From Ascarosepion bandense (taxonomy: Eukaryota; Mollusca; Cephalopoda; Sepiida; Sepiidae), in NCBI GenBank assembly GCA_037127315.1, contig JBBBDQ010000420.1:431001-495000 (forward strand): 64,000 bases of DNA, given 5' to 3'. Each line of letters starts with the position of its first letter. Position 1 is the first letter of the stretch. This document shows, piece by piece, positions 43,924 to 54,639 of the stretch. The notes beneath the pieces are model-generated. The model saw only the letters and a program-made list of their open reading frames with translations. It ran no database searches and was not told the DNA's origin. A program made the translations under genes and the position numbers.

Positions 43924-44003
<80 letters not shown>
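43924..44003. repeat. (CA)n(TA)n(TG)n microsatellite
   Basis: A composite tract that is itself palindromic. Confidence 0.93.
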
Positions 44004-44006
<3 letters not shown>

Positions 44007-44085
44007 CCTTATTAATGGAAGCGTATTCTAAAGTTAGATATTTACTTTAAAAGTACTCGGTACAAAAGTAGTTCATAAATATAAA

Positions 44086-44087
<2 letters not shown>

Positions 44088-44140
<53 letters not shown>
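44088..44140. repeat. (TAA)n microsatellite
   Basis: About 17 TAA triplets at the 5' junction of the R4/Dong-like element. Confidence 0.95.
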
Positions 44141-44142
<2 letters not shown>

Positions 44143-45884
44143 GAAAACAACCCTTTACCTCAATCATATAAATGGAACCTATAAGTCTGATGAAATAAAC
44201 ATCAAAAGAGGTATATTTCAAGGTGATTCTTTATCTCCCTTACTATTCTGCATATCATTAATAGCACTAACCAGTCAACTTAATAAGACAGAATGTGGTT
44301 ATAAAATAGGACAAAAGAAAATAAGCCATCTATTTTACATGGATGACTTAAAGTTATATGCTAAGAATGATAATGAGCTGGAAGGTCTTCTGCAAACTGT
44401 AAAATGCTTCAGCGAAGACATTGGAATGAAATTTAATTTGAATAAATGTGTTAAAGCTACAGTTTTACGTGGATCAATACAAGAAACATCCTCAATTAGC
44501 CTAGACCCTGCTGTAACAATAAAAGAATTGAAACCAGAAGAAGCTTATAAATACCTAGGTGTAAATGAGAGCGAAAACATTCACCATAAAAAAATGAAAG
44601 AAATAGTGCGTAAAGAGTACTATAGAAGGCTACGAATGATATTAAAAACTGACTTAAATTCACAGAACAGAGTTATGGCCATTAATAGCCTTGCAATCCC
44701 TGTTGTCCAATATAGCTTTAACATCTTAAACTGGACTCTAAACGACATCAGGCGAATGGATGCTAAAACAAGAAAGCTTCTTTCTAAGCATAAGATGCAT
44801 CATCCAAAGGCTGATGTAGACCGTCTATACATACCCCGTAAAGAAGGTGGAAGAGGTCTTATTCAGCTGGAATTGTCATACAAGACAACAACTATTGGCT
44901 TACTAACATATAGAAACAACAAAGGATTGGATGATACAATTAGTAAGGCAACATGAAGAAAGAAAGAAAAAATATTCAATAATAAAAGAAGGCAGTAAAT
45001 TCAAACAAGATTTACAGTTAGTAGATTCTGTAGAAAAGCAGAACGGAAGCCAAGAGCCGACTATTGCGGCAAAGAATATGAAAATGAAAGCCAAAGATAA
45101 AGCTCTTGAACAGATGAAACAGCGCTGGCAAGACAAACCTCTGCATGGCCAATATCCAGTACGTGCCAATAAATCCAATGTTGACAAAGTTAATACTCAT
45201 CGATGGTTACGTGCATCTGGATTAAAGTCCGAAACTGAAGGCTTTATTCTTGCAGCACAAGACCAAAGTCTTTTCACGAGAAACTTTCAGGCAAATATTA
45301 TGCATAATAATATGGATCCAAAATGCAGGTTTTGTGATAAACACCAAGAAACAATAGACCACCTAATCTCAGGCTGTTCTGTGCTTGCCCCAAATGAATA
45401 TAAAAATCGCCACGATAGAGTTGGGCAATATTTACTTTGGGCAATATGCAAACATTATGGAAAAGCTGTAGGCAAACAATGGTATGAACATCACACAGCA
45501 CCGGTTACAGAAATAGAAGATGTAACCATTCTATGGGATTACACCATCTACACAGACAGAAAAATTGAAGCAAACAGGCCAGACATTATTGTTAAAAACC
45601 AGAAGGAGAAAACTTGTCTATTAATTGATATGGCTTGTCCAGCGGACATAGCAATCAAGGAATTTGAAAAACTGTCAAAATATAAAGAGCTTGAAATTGA
45701 AATAGAAAAAATGTGGAAATTGAAAACAAGAGTTGTGCCAGTGATAGTAGGTGCACTTGGAATGATAAAAAATGGAACAAAACAACACATTGAAAGAATC
45801 CCTGGAAACCCCAGCTTAAGAGACATACAAAAAATTGTCTTATTAAGTACAGCCCACACACTAAGGAAAACTTTATCTATGTAA
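44141..45884 (+). pseudogene. R4/Dong-like LINE, RT plus restriction-like endonuclease
   Basis: Open from the (TAA)n junction at 44141 to about 44920, then continues in another frame to the stop at 45882-45884. RT motif B: NIKRGIFQGDSLSPLLFC. Motif C: FYMDDLKLYAKN. Then the thumb (YKYLGV, RMDAKTRKLLSKHKMHHPKA, RKEGGRGLIQLE). After the frameshift come KDWMIQLVRQHEERKKKYS, a CxxC-H-C knuckle (CRFCDKHQETIDHLISGC, near 45326-45379) and a restriction-like endonuclease signature (RPDIIVKNQKEKT then LLIDMACPAD, 45577-45645). Such 3'-located endonucleases mark R2/R4-type LINEs. One single-base frameshift near 44920 and the missing 5' part (start of RT, N-terminal fingers) make it defective. Confidence 0.88.
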
Positions 45885-46055
45885 TGCTGGAGTTGATAGG
45901 GAAGATAGAAAAACATGAAATGGAGCCATAACAACACGCCACTACCTGCCTTAGGTCTCCCCGCAGACTTGGTTGGTAGTGAGACCAAAGCAGAAATATA
46001 AATATGATGAAAAATGACATAATAATAATGATAATAATAATAGTAGTAGTAGTAA
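45885..46055 (+). mobile_element. R4/Dong-like LINE 3' UTR and TAA/TAG tail
   Basis: Short 3' UTR with CTGCCTTAGGTCTCCCCGCA and GGTTGGTAGTGAGACC, ending at 46018 in TAATAATAATGATAATAATA and then TAG triplets. The element therefore lies between TAA-type repeats. Confidence 0.75.
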
Positions 46056-46092
46056 TGGCATATTGCAACATGATAGCTATAAAGTTCCGGTG

Positions 46093-46133
46093 TTAAAACA
46101 CCATCATCTGACAGTTTGATGATGGTGTTTTAA
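46093..46133. repeat. 16-bp perfect hairpin
   Basis: TTAAAACACCATCATC (46093-46108), 9-base loop, and the exact complement (46118-46133). Just downstream of the R4/Dong-like element. Confidence 0.9.
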
Positions 46134-46173
46134 TAGCGTGGTAATTATTATGGTAATTATTACTATAATTACG

Positions 46174-46182
<9 letters not shown>

Positions 46183-46223
<41 letters not shown>

Positions 46224-46335
46224 CGGTCTTTATTATAATAGAGAGATTTTTTTCACTATTCGATGACATAATTATTGCAAAAAATTAAAATTAAATAAAA
46301 TAATAAGGCACTGTTAAAGAGCAAACAGGGGGCAA
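46183..46335 (-). repeat. (TA)n and family K, inverted
   Basis: TA tract to 46221, then family K antisense (TTGCAAAAAATTAAAA; CTGTTAAAGAGCAAAC). Confidence 0.7.
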
Positions 46336-46370
46336 GGGCTTTCATATCTGGTAGTATTCTTCTTCTTCTT

Positions 46371-47597
46371 CTATGTGCCCTGTCCCTTCAGGACGTAGGC
46401 GATCATGGATCTCCACGTCTCCCTATCCCTTGTGGCTCTTAGTATGTTTGCTCCTGTTGCTCCTGGCAACCCCCGTTCCGTCATCCACCTGATCAGACTC
46501 TGCAGATATGTTATCCGCTGCCTTCCTCTGTCTCTCCTTCCTTCTATCTGTCCAGTCAGTATCAGGTTCTCCAGGCTCTCCTTCCTCATTGCATGTCCCA
46601 GGAACTTCAGTTGTCTCTTCCTAATGCTCAGCATCAATTTCCTTTTTGTTGCCATTCTTTCTAACACTTCGTCGTTGCTTGTATGCTTAGTCCACGATAT
46701 CCGTGGCATCCTTCTGTAGAACCACATTTCGGCCGCTTCCAGTTTTGTCCTCATTTTTGATGATATTGTCCAGCATTCACAGCCGTACTGAAGAACTGAC
46801 ATCACGTAGCAGTCTAGCCCTCTTTTCTTCGTTTCTATTGAGATCTTCCTGTGTGTTAGTATTTTGCTCATCTTCTGGAACGCGTCCTTTGCCATGCCAA
46901 TTCGCCTTCGGATCTCCGTGTCGCACTTTCCATCTCCTGTTAGAACACTTCCTAGGTACTTAAATTCTTGGACTTGTTTGATTCTGTTATCCCCCACCTG
47001 TATTTGGCATTTTGGGTTGTATCTTTTGCTGATGACCATGCACTCAGTTTTCTTAAAGTTTATTTGTAGTCCCTTCTTGTCACTCTCCACTGCTACTTTC
47101 TGTATGAGATCTTGCAGTTTCCTTTCCGTGTCCGCAATCAGTACTGTATCGTCCGCGTATCTTATGTTGTTCAGGTTGTGGCCTCCAATAATAAATCCTG
47201 GTGTGTCATCTAGGGTCCTCAAAATATTCTCGCTGTATAGGTTGAACAAATCCGGTGAAAAGACACATCCTTGTCTTACGCCTTTTTCTATCTTTGTGTA
47301 TCTACTGAGGTCGTTACCTGTCCGTATGCAGGCCGTTTGCTGCCAGTAGAGATTCTTGATTATTCTTATATCTTTGCCGAAAATGTCGAGGTTGCCTATC
47401 ATTTCCATCAATTCTTTGTGTCGTATTTTGTCGAATGCTTTCGCGTAATCAATGAAGCATAGGTACAAGTCTTTCTTCATTTGTAATGCCCTTTCAGAGA
47501 GCATCCTAATCATGAATATGGCGTTCCTTGTTCCAGTGTCTTTGACGAACCCGCACTGTTCCTGTCCTATCTCTGGCCTGATTCTGCTCTGGTATTA
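46371..47597 (-). CDS. RTE-like LINE reverse transcriptase, 5'-truncated
   Basis: The best preserved protein in the window. The minus strand is open without stop or frameshift from the 5' junction at about 47597 to a stop at 46371-46373, about 409 codons; the first Met is at 47513. RT motifs in order: [20 protein letters not shown]; motif [14 protein letters not shown]; motif [18 protein letters not shown]; motif [13 protein letters not shown] with both Asp intact; [13 protein letters not shown]; then the RTE/BovB-type C-terminus ([80 protein letters not shown]). The apurinic endonuclease domain and the start of RT are lost at the junction with an ATT run, so it is a young but truncated insertion. 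Product: RNA-directed DNA polymerase for target-primed reverse transcription. The RTE clade call is from motif memory. Confidence 0.9.
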
Positions 47598-48100
47598 TTA
47601 TTATTATTATTAAGAATACACCTTTAAGTGCCGAATCTAGGTGCGTCGTCATTGTTGTTGTCTTATGTCACTAGAAGTTTAGGGTCTAAACAAACAACAG
47701 ACTTCTTCGATAGGCGACCCGACCGAATATGATCAGCACCCAGACTAATAATGTGCTACTAGCTTTAGGACGTGCATGATATAAGTTACCCTAGAAAACG
47801 GCTACCAATCAAGATTTCATTTATGCTATTCGATGTTATAGATCGGGTATGCTCAGTTCTACTGAACTTCCTACATACGGTCAAGACAGGGTATTTTTGG
47901 AAGAAGAAAAGAAAACAAACCAATATATATATATATATATATATATCATATTGGCTTGTCTTACGACTTTTCTTTCTCTTCGTCCGCTTTTAACTTCTTT
48001 ATTATATCTTATTTATTTGGTCTTTCTCTTTTATATCTTTTCTTTTTATTTCTATTTTCCTTAACTCCTCTTAAAGAAATATTTACAATAAAAAACTCCT
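47598..48100 (+). repeat. dispersed repeat family E, copy 2
   Basis: After a short ATT run, GAATACACCTTTAAGTGCCG onward matches 43183-43700 to ATTTTCCTTAACTCCTCTTA. A (TA)n tract at 47923-47946 sits where copy 1 has TATATATATATAC. Confidence 0.78.
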
Positions 48101-48677
48101 AAAATGCGGTATGAATTTTTCGGGATATTCCATTTAAAACTATAGAAAATGACACTTAACAAAAATTGCTTAAAAATAAATTAATCAAAATATTGACATG
48201 TTAAATACTCGTTAAAAATACATAATAACATGTAAATTTTAATTAAAATAGTTTTCTCCCCCACACACAAAAAAGAAATATCTTCAAGTGAAGAAGTTAG
48301 TTTAAAAACTAAGGGAAATAGCAAATGATTAATATTGCTTAAAATAAATTAATCAAAATAATTATTTACTCATTAAAAAACAGTTAACTGAAAAAAAAAA
48401 AACCTTTTTTTAAAATTAGTTTATCAAAAAAAAAAATAAAATTCTTAAAAGAAACCGTTTGAAAAAAAAAAGAGTAAATACGAAAAAAAACAAAAAAAAA
48501 TCATTGCGAATGAAGAAAAGGAAAGATTACGAGTAAGAATATTTTTGTTACACAATAAATCTGCTCGAAAACCCAGTAAAACGAGAAAAATATCTATATA
48601 GACGTCGTTAAATATGCTACTGAATGCAATTCGAAAAAATTCCTTTGAAGCTTCTCGTCATCTATGTATACAATTTT

Positions 48678-48679
<2 letters not shown>
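48101..48679. other. A-rich, no recognisable gene
   Basis: Many A runs; nothing coding. Confidence 0.45.

Positions 48680-48740
<61 letters not shown>
48680..48740. repeat. (CA)n(TA)n microsatellite
   Basis: CA tract to 48728, then TA. Confidence 0.93.
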
Positions 48741-49063
48741 GTATGTATGTATGTATACCAATCTATATACACGTGTAAGCTTTAAAGTATTTACTAGTGG
48801 TATTTACGACGTATGTTCACCTACACTGTCTTATCAGGTATTTAATAATGACGGTAATAAATGTTTTTTAAACAAAATTTTAAAAAATAAACCAATTCCT
48901 TTTATTTTTGGAAATGTTTTTGTACGAGGTAAGAGGATATTAAACAAGTGAGAATAAAAAAAGGGTAGAGAAACGAGAAAGCCGAAAAGCGAGAGAAACA
49001 GAGGAATTAAAAAAACAAAGAAGAAAACAAGAGAGAAAGAACCGAGAGGAAAGAACCAATGGA

Positions 49064-49123
<60 letters not shown>

Positions 49124-49312
49124 TTTAAATTTAGACAGGAAGTAAATTATAGACAGATACAGATATCGGTCACATGACGTCTGGGCTTAACAATGAGAAA
49201 AAGAAAATGCACAGAGGGAAGAAAGTGGGGACGAGACAAGAGAAGCAGCAGATATAGAAATTTGAAACTTTGGCTGGAAGTGAGTTGCAGATAGATATAG
49301 ACGTTCGTTACG

Positions 49313-49314
<2 letters not shown>
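48741..49314. other. unassigned, with (GA)n
   Basis: GA tract at 49067-49120 within purine-rich sequence. A short frame to 48951 has no recognised family. ATATAGACAG/AGTAAATTATAGACAGATACAGATAT is partly repeated at 49275-49305. Confidence 0.5.

Positions 49315-49363
<49 letters not shown>
49315..49363. repeat. (TA)n microsatellite
   Basis: TA tract that directly precedes the Penelope-like RT relic. Confidence 0.95.
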
Positions 49364-49367
<4 letters not shown>

Positions 49368-50561
49368 CCTGATAAAGGATCGGGTGTCGTCATATTTGAT
49401 TCACAAGATGAGGAATATCCTAAATGATATTTCCCAATTTGTTCGGTTAGGCATAATGGACAAATATGACTCGACAATATCTATTGAGTCCAAATTCCAA
49501 AAAACGTCTACTTAAATGGGTTAAAAGCCGGGTTTTACCCACTGAAATTATTAACGAAATTATACTCAAGGGTTGAATTTGTCCTTGTCTCTATGAGTTG
49601 CCTAAGACACATAAAGATGGTGTCCTATTGAGACCTATTTTATCTGTGATAGGATCTTTCAACATGGCGTGTCTAAATGGCTGACAGCCTGTTTTGGAAC
49701 ACTGTAACAAATTCTGTACTAAAGATTTGTTTTCCGAATTTCATACTGCGTTACCCGTCAATCGACAAATTTATGTATTCTTATGACATGATTTTTTACT
49801 TGAGTCTCTTTAGCTGAAACTATTGATATATGCACTGATGCCTTGTATTGCAGTCAGTTGTCACCTCTCGTTATTTTTGAGGACGTAGTTGTCGAAATGA
49901 TGCAATTTACCAAGTGTTGTTGAATTTAGTTTCGACAGCGTCAGCTATAGGCAAGTTGATGGGGTTTCAGTGGGTTCTTGTTTGGGACACATTTTAGCAA
50001 ACATCTTTGTGGAATTCCATAAGGAGCGTGTATTATCTTAATTTAATAGACCGGATGCTTATTTTCGTTACGTAGATGACACTTTTTGTCTCTTTGAGGA
50101 TGAAATGGAAACAGACCAATTCCTTTTAACTCTTAATAATATGCATACCACTTTTAAAATTACATAAAAGAATTAATTCTTCCCTTCTATTTCTTAATAT
50201 TTTGGTGAGCAGACCTTCTTGTGGTTTTCTAAATTCAATTTACCGAAAACCAATGTTTACTGGTTTGTATACCAGGTGGGTCTTTTGTCCCCCAAAACGT
50301 AAAATTACTTTAATTAAGACCCTTACCCATAAGACCTTGATAATCTGCTCTAAAACTAAGTTAGATGACGAAATCAGGTTTATTACTACCAGTCTTTGTA
50401 ATAACGCCTATTCATTAAATGTTGTCCAATCGGTGATTAGGAATAAGGTATTGAAATTCAATAGGGTTAAAGCAGAAACAGTATCTAGACGTCCCTTGTA
50501 CCTGCGCCTTCCTGGGTCTGTTAGTATAAGGTCTATTATTAAAGACAGTCTAGTATATTAA
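49364..50561 (+). pseudogene. Penelope-like element reverse transcriptase relic
   Basis: Starts at the (TA)n junction with KPDKGSGVV, then across several frames QFVRLGIMDKYD, YELPKTHKDGVLLRPILSVIG, motif B DGVSVGSCLGHILANIFVEF, and motif C YFRYVDDTFCLFEDE (50065-50105). The last part is open from 50202: FLNSIYRKPMFTGLYTRW, KRKITLIKTLTHKTLIICSK, SLNVVQSVIRNKVLKFNRVK, ending in YLRLPG. The KTHKDG..LRPI and RYVDDTF blocks are Penelope-like. Frameshifts and stops (for example a stop in LKWLTAC) show it is dead. No GIY-YIG domain follows directly. Confidence 0.83.
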
Positions 50562-50642
50562 TTTGGTTTATTTTTCCTCTATGTCTGTTTTTTATCATTT
50601 TATCGCTTTTGATTTTAAATCTCCCACATTGTGATAATAGAA

Positions 50643-50643
<1 letters not shown>

Positions 50644-50705
<62 letters not shown>

Positions 50706-50734
50706 ATATATAGATATATATATATTTGTGTATT
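50644..50734. repeat. (CA)n with TA-rich end
   Basis: CA tract 50644-50700, then TA-rich sequence, then the GTGTATTTAGGCAGCAA terminus. Confidence 0.93.
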
Positions 50735-50764
50735 TAGGCAGCAAATTTTCTTTTAGACACATCA

Positions 50765-51315
50765 GGTTAAATAAATTGCAAACATTGTGTCTGCATATTT
50801 TTAATAAAATCCGTTCATACTCTTGGATAATCTTTTGCGTATTTTATTGAAAGATGTCAGAAATGACGTTGACAGATTTTATGTTATTATCATTCATTTC
50901 TCAACGTACCCAAGTACTTTCAGTCTATTTCCGAGATTATATTCAGGAGTGTGAATTGTGGTAACAAAAAAAAACAAACAAAAAAACACAAAACTGTGAT
51001 GCTAAAAATTACTGTAATTTTTTTCTGTTTTAAATATAACGGTTGACATTTTGCTGAGAACATGAAAATTATCCAAAATGAGATTTTTCTTATATGTTGT
51101 AATGTCATGGTCATGCACGTGCTAAAGCATGAAAAACTGTTCTTTTTACAAACATTTTAGAACATTACTACAGTATTCATAGCTGATTCTATTAATTGAC
51201 GGCTTAATTTTTGAATGAATATTACGCCGTGAATAAGTAGTTTACTTTTGTTGTTTTCTTGCTGTAGGATAATTGTGTTAACTATCATTATTTTTTATAT
51301 TGTGAATGTAAAAAG

Positions 51316-51351
<36 letters not shown>

Positions 51352-51486
51352 TCACGTTCAGAGGAGATAACCTGTGAGAAAACAGCTAATAATCCTCATT
51401 TTTTATGGTAGGGACACACTCGTATCTACATATATTTCATAGATCTTACATATTTAGATCTGAGTGGAATATATTTTGGTACTATA
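50765..51486. other. no recognisable gene
   Basis: AT-rich flank of the mariner, with a TA tract at 51317-51349. Confidence 0.45.
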
Positions 51487-51669
51487 TAACACATCACTCA
51501 AGAAGTCCCGGACCTGATGTATAGATGGCGCCACAAATAAAAAATCCATATGTTTTCGTACGAAATAGAAGCCTTCAAATGACTTGTGACAAAATTTGGT
51601 CATAATCGGATTTTTAGTTTACAAATTACAGTTATTTAAGTGAAGCTACTGTTGCAAAATTTTAATACA

Positions 51670-53033
51670 ATGGAAAATTCTGAATTTTGTCTGTTGATAA
51701 AGCATTGCTTTCTGATGGAAAAATACTGTTCAAGCAAAAAATGACTTGATAAGTGTTAATCGAGCTCTGCTTCGTCAGAAACAGCAAACATAGGTGGTAT
51801 GCTGACTTTAAACGCGGTCGTACAGACACAATTAATGCTGAACGCTCAGGTCGTCCAAAATCAACAGTTGTTCCAAAAAACTCACACACAAAAAAAATCC
51901 AAAAACTCGTTTTGGTTGATCGTAAACTGAAGTTGTGTGAGATAGCAGAGGAGTTGAATATATTAGAAGGCAGTGGATTCACCATTTTGCATAAACATTT
52001 TTCAATAAGAAAGTTGTGTTCAAAGTGGGTACCGCGTTTGCTCACAGTCAACAACAATTCCTAGACGATTCAGAACGTTGTTTGCAACTTTTTCCACGAA
52101 ACAAGCAGGTGTTTTTGCGTAAATATGCGACAATGGATAAAATTTGGGTCCACCACTTCACTCTGGTGTCAAATCGGTAGTCAGCAGAGTGGGCAGCAGC
52201 AGGTGAAAGCTATCCAAAGCGACCAAATGCGCAAACATCAACAGGCAAGATTTTAGCCTCCGTATTTTGGAATGCTCAAAGTATTTTGTTCATTGATTAA
52301 CTTGAGAAAGGAAGAACCATCAATAGCAAATATTATATAACATTATTAGTGAGTTTGAAGAAAGAAATCGCTAAAAAAACAACCACGAATGAAAAATAAA
52401 AAAATGATTTTTCATCAAAACAACGCACCGTGTCACAAGTCGATCGCAACGTTAGCAAAACTACATGAATTCCAATTCGAATTGCTTCCACATCTACCCT
52501 GTTCTCCATATCCGGCCTCAAGTAACTACTGACTGTTTGCAAACAGAGGAATGCTCCAGGGGAAGAGATTTGGCTCTAATGAAAAAGTGATATTTGAGAC
52601 TGAGGGAAATTTTGAGGCCAAAGACAAATCTTTCTATAAAAATGGCATCGAATTGGTAGAGAAACGTCGGAATCAGTGTATCAGCCGTAACTTCTACTCC
52701 AACAGTTTCTTTCCTCGCACTTCCCGACTGTGGAATTCTCTTCCAAACGATTGCTTCCCCGACGGCTACAATCTCCAGGAGTTTAAATGTAAGGTCAATA
52801 GACACCTCCTAACACACTAACCTGCTCCCATTCTATCAAACACTCTTCCCATCTGTCCACGGTATCCTTACTCATCTGTCACCTTCCTCCTGACATTCCC
52901 TATGTCTAACCACTCCTTCTCTTTACCTTCCCCTATGTAGCCCCATGCGCAATAGTGGCAGTGGAATGCCTTGCTTGGGGTGAGATGATTTAAAAAAAAA
53001 ATCATCCTAGAAGGAAACTATGTTGATGAATAA
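51670..53033 (+). pseudogene. mariner transposase, inactivated
   Basis: Starts MENSEFCLLIKHCF, then shifts frame to RWYADFKRGRTDTINAERSG, KLVLVDRKLKLCEIAEELN (helix-turn-helix), SIRKLCSKWVPRLLTV. In the catalytic domain the first Asp is kept (MDKIWVHHFT), the second is replaced (FHQNNAPCHK in place of HQDNAPCH), and the third region reads SPYPASSNY followed by a stop in place of SPDLAPSDYW. It ends ILEGNYVDE after the LINE insertion. Frameshifts, stops and lost catalytic Asp residues make it inactive. Confidence 0.9.
52682..53000 (+). mobile_element. CR1/L2-like LINE 3' end nested in mariner
   Basis: 5'-truncated: begins within NFYSNSFFPRTSRLWNSLPN, continues DGYNLQEFKCKVNRHLLTH, the 3' UTR with GTAGCCCCATGCGCAATAG and CCTTGCTTGGGGTGAGATG, and ends in an A run (52992-53000). 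ATCA is present on both sides. Confidence 0.9.
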
Positions 53034-53289
53034 AGTCGAATTTTGCCTAAAAGCTACTGTTTTATTAGTTAGGCCCGAAATTTATTGAGTGATGTGTTAG
53101 GTTAATTTGATATTCTAAAAAAAGTATGATTCATTAATTATTCCATTATAAATTTTTAATGCATTTTTATGGCTTTCTGTTTAACAGTACTTTCAACAAT
53201 TCCTTACCTGGCACAGGCCAGCCAGTCCCGGGAAACAGATGACTGAGTCTATACTTTTTCATTGCGCTAGAGGGTTTGATTGGTGGTTG

Positions 53290-53515
53290 AAAGCGGGCTT
53301 GGAAAAATTGACACTCACAGAACCGATTGAAGTCAATAGGGACAGAAAACAAAAATCCCTAACCCTACCTTGCGAGCTTGAGTAAACGGATGGTAGATCA
53401 ATGTTTTGGAGAAATAAAAAGACAAAATGCATTAAGTGCTACAAAGGGCAAAAAATTGTGGAAAGCCATGATCGACAACATCCTAAAGGGACAAGACACA
53501 TATAAGAAAAAGAAT
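53290..53515 (+). pseudogene. RTE-like LINE (family A), 3' end
   Basis: GGGCTTGGAAAAATTGACAC to AAAGCCATGATCGACAACATCC; last codons resemble KAMIDNILKGQDT, followed by AAGAAAAAGAA. Confidence 0.75.
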
Positions 53516-53855
53516 GTCCCACTTCTTTAATGAGATGAGTAGGTATAGATATTGCAGCGTATGAAATTTATTCATTGATTAAATTTTCCAAGGTGCTTTA
53601 TTTTTTATTTTATTAATTTTCTAAAATCACTTTTATATTAAGTAGTTTTTTCTTCTCTAAATGTCAACTATCAAGATACCTTCGACATTCTAAGAATAAA
53701 TGTCACGACGTGATTTCTTCAGTTCAGTATGCCTTTGTTCTGGATCCTAAGTCGATCCAAAAATACTGACTTGAAGATGGAGTCATAGTAAAAATATGAT
53801 TCCGAAACAACAGAATTTTTTGTCTCGCGAAATTGTTAACTTAATTATATTACAA

Positions 53856-53860
<5 letters not shown>
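53516..53860. other. unassigned
   Basis: Contains a strong stem GGAGTCATA/TATGATTCC followed by GAAAC at 53777-53808. No gene recognised. Confidence 0.45.

Positions 53861-53899
<39 letters not shown>
53861..53899. repeat. (TA)n microsatellite
   Basis: TA tract at the 5' junction of a truncated LINE. Confidence 0.93.
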
Positions 53900-53900
<1 letters not shown>

Positions 53901-54353
53901 TCTGTACCCCTTCTATAAATACTTTCACGGCTTCTGCTCCGATGAATTTAACTACTGGTGCCCCCTGTGTAGGAATTTACTCAAGCTACAAGACTAGCAA
54001 CGAAGTCCCACCCTTTTACAGTCAAACCAATAAAATGTAACTGCAACTTCCACAGCTTCTTTTCTTGCACTTCCCGCCTGTGGAATTCCCTACCGTATAC
54101 TTGCTTCCCTGACAGCTACAATCGCCAAGAATTTAAATCTGAGGTCAATAGTCATCTCTTATTTCACTGACTCACATCCTTTCTCCCACGCTCTTGTGTC
54201 CCTCACTACACTCGCATCACACCAGTATACTCATCCTTTCCTTACCCACTTCCTGACACTCCCAATAACCTGTCCCACTTTCTCATCACTTTCCTCCTAT
54301 GTAACCCCTCTGTGCACCAGTGAAAGTAAAACTGCCTTGCTTGGGGTGAAATG

Positions 54354-54354
<1 letters not shown>
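53900..54354 (+). pseudogene. CR1/L2-like LINE 3' end
   Basis: LYPFYKYFHGFCSDEFN at the start, then FHSFFSCTSRLWNSLPYTCF, DSYNRQEFKSEVNSHLLFH, and the tail GTAACCCCTCTGTGCACCAG with CCTTGCTTGGGGTGAAATG running into (TA)n. Confidence 0.88.

Positions 54355-54407
<53 letters not shown>
54355..54407. repeat. (TA)n microsatellite
   Basis: TA tract at the LINE 3' end. Confidence 0.95.
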
Positions 54408-54410
<3 letters not shown>

Positions 54411-54574
54411 AATTCAGATACTTCAATCCAAGGGAAAAAAGCAGGAAGGTAAATTCCAAAAAACCCGATCCTAATTAATATTAATAATTTATTTTAATAT
54501 TAAAAAATGATACAGGAAGAGAGCTCCATGATCTTCATATCGAAATGGCCATTCAACATCTTTGAATTAATTCT

Positions 54575-54580
<6 letters not shown>

Positions 54581-54627
<47 letters not shown>
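54581..54627. repeat. (TA)n microsatellite
   Basis: TA tract 5' of the GIY-YIG fragment. Confidence 0.95.
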
Positions 54628-54630
<3 letters not shown>

Positions 54631-54639
54631 ACAAACTTA

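Larger units (their letters stand above)
51489..53097 (+). mobile_element. mariner transposon with nested LINE
   Basis: Bounded by TA dinucleotides (51487-51488 and 53098-53099), the expected mariner target duplication. Terminal inverted repeats start ACACATCACTCAA and end TTGAGTGATGTGT. Total 1609 bp; without the LINE fragment at 52682-53000 it is about 1.29 kb, the normal size of a mariner. Confidence 0.92.

Noticed and set aside
46405..47349. Plus-strand open frames opposite the RTE-like RT
   Set aside because: Antisense shadows; the minus strand has the recognisable RT motifs.
43183..48100. LTR retrotransposon
   Set aside because: Direct repeats exist but no gag, protease, integrase, primer-binding site or polypurine tract was found between them.
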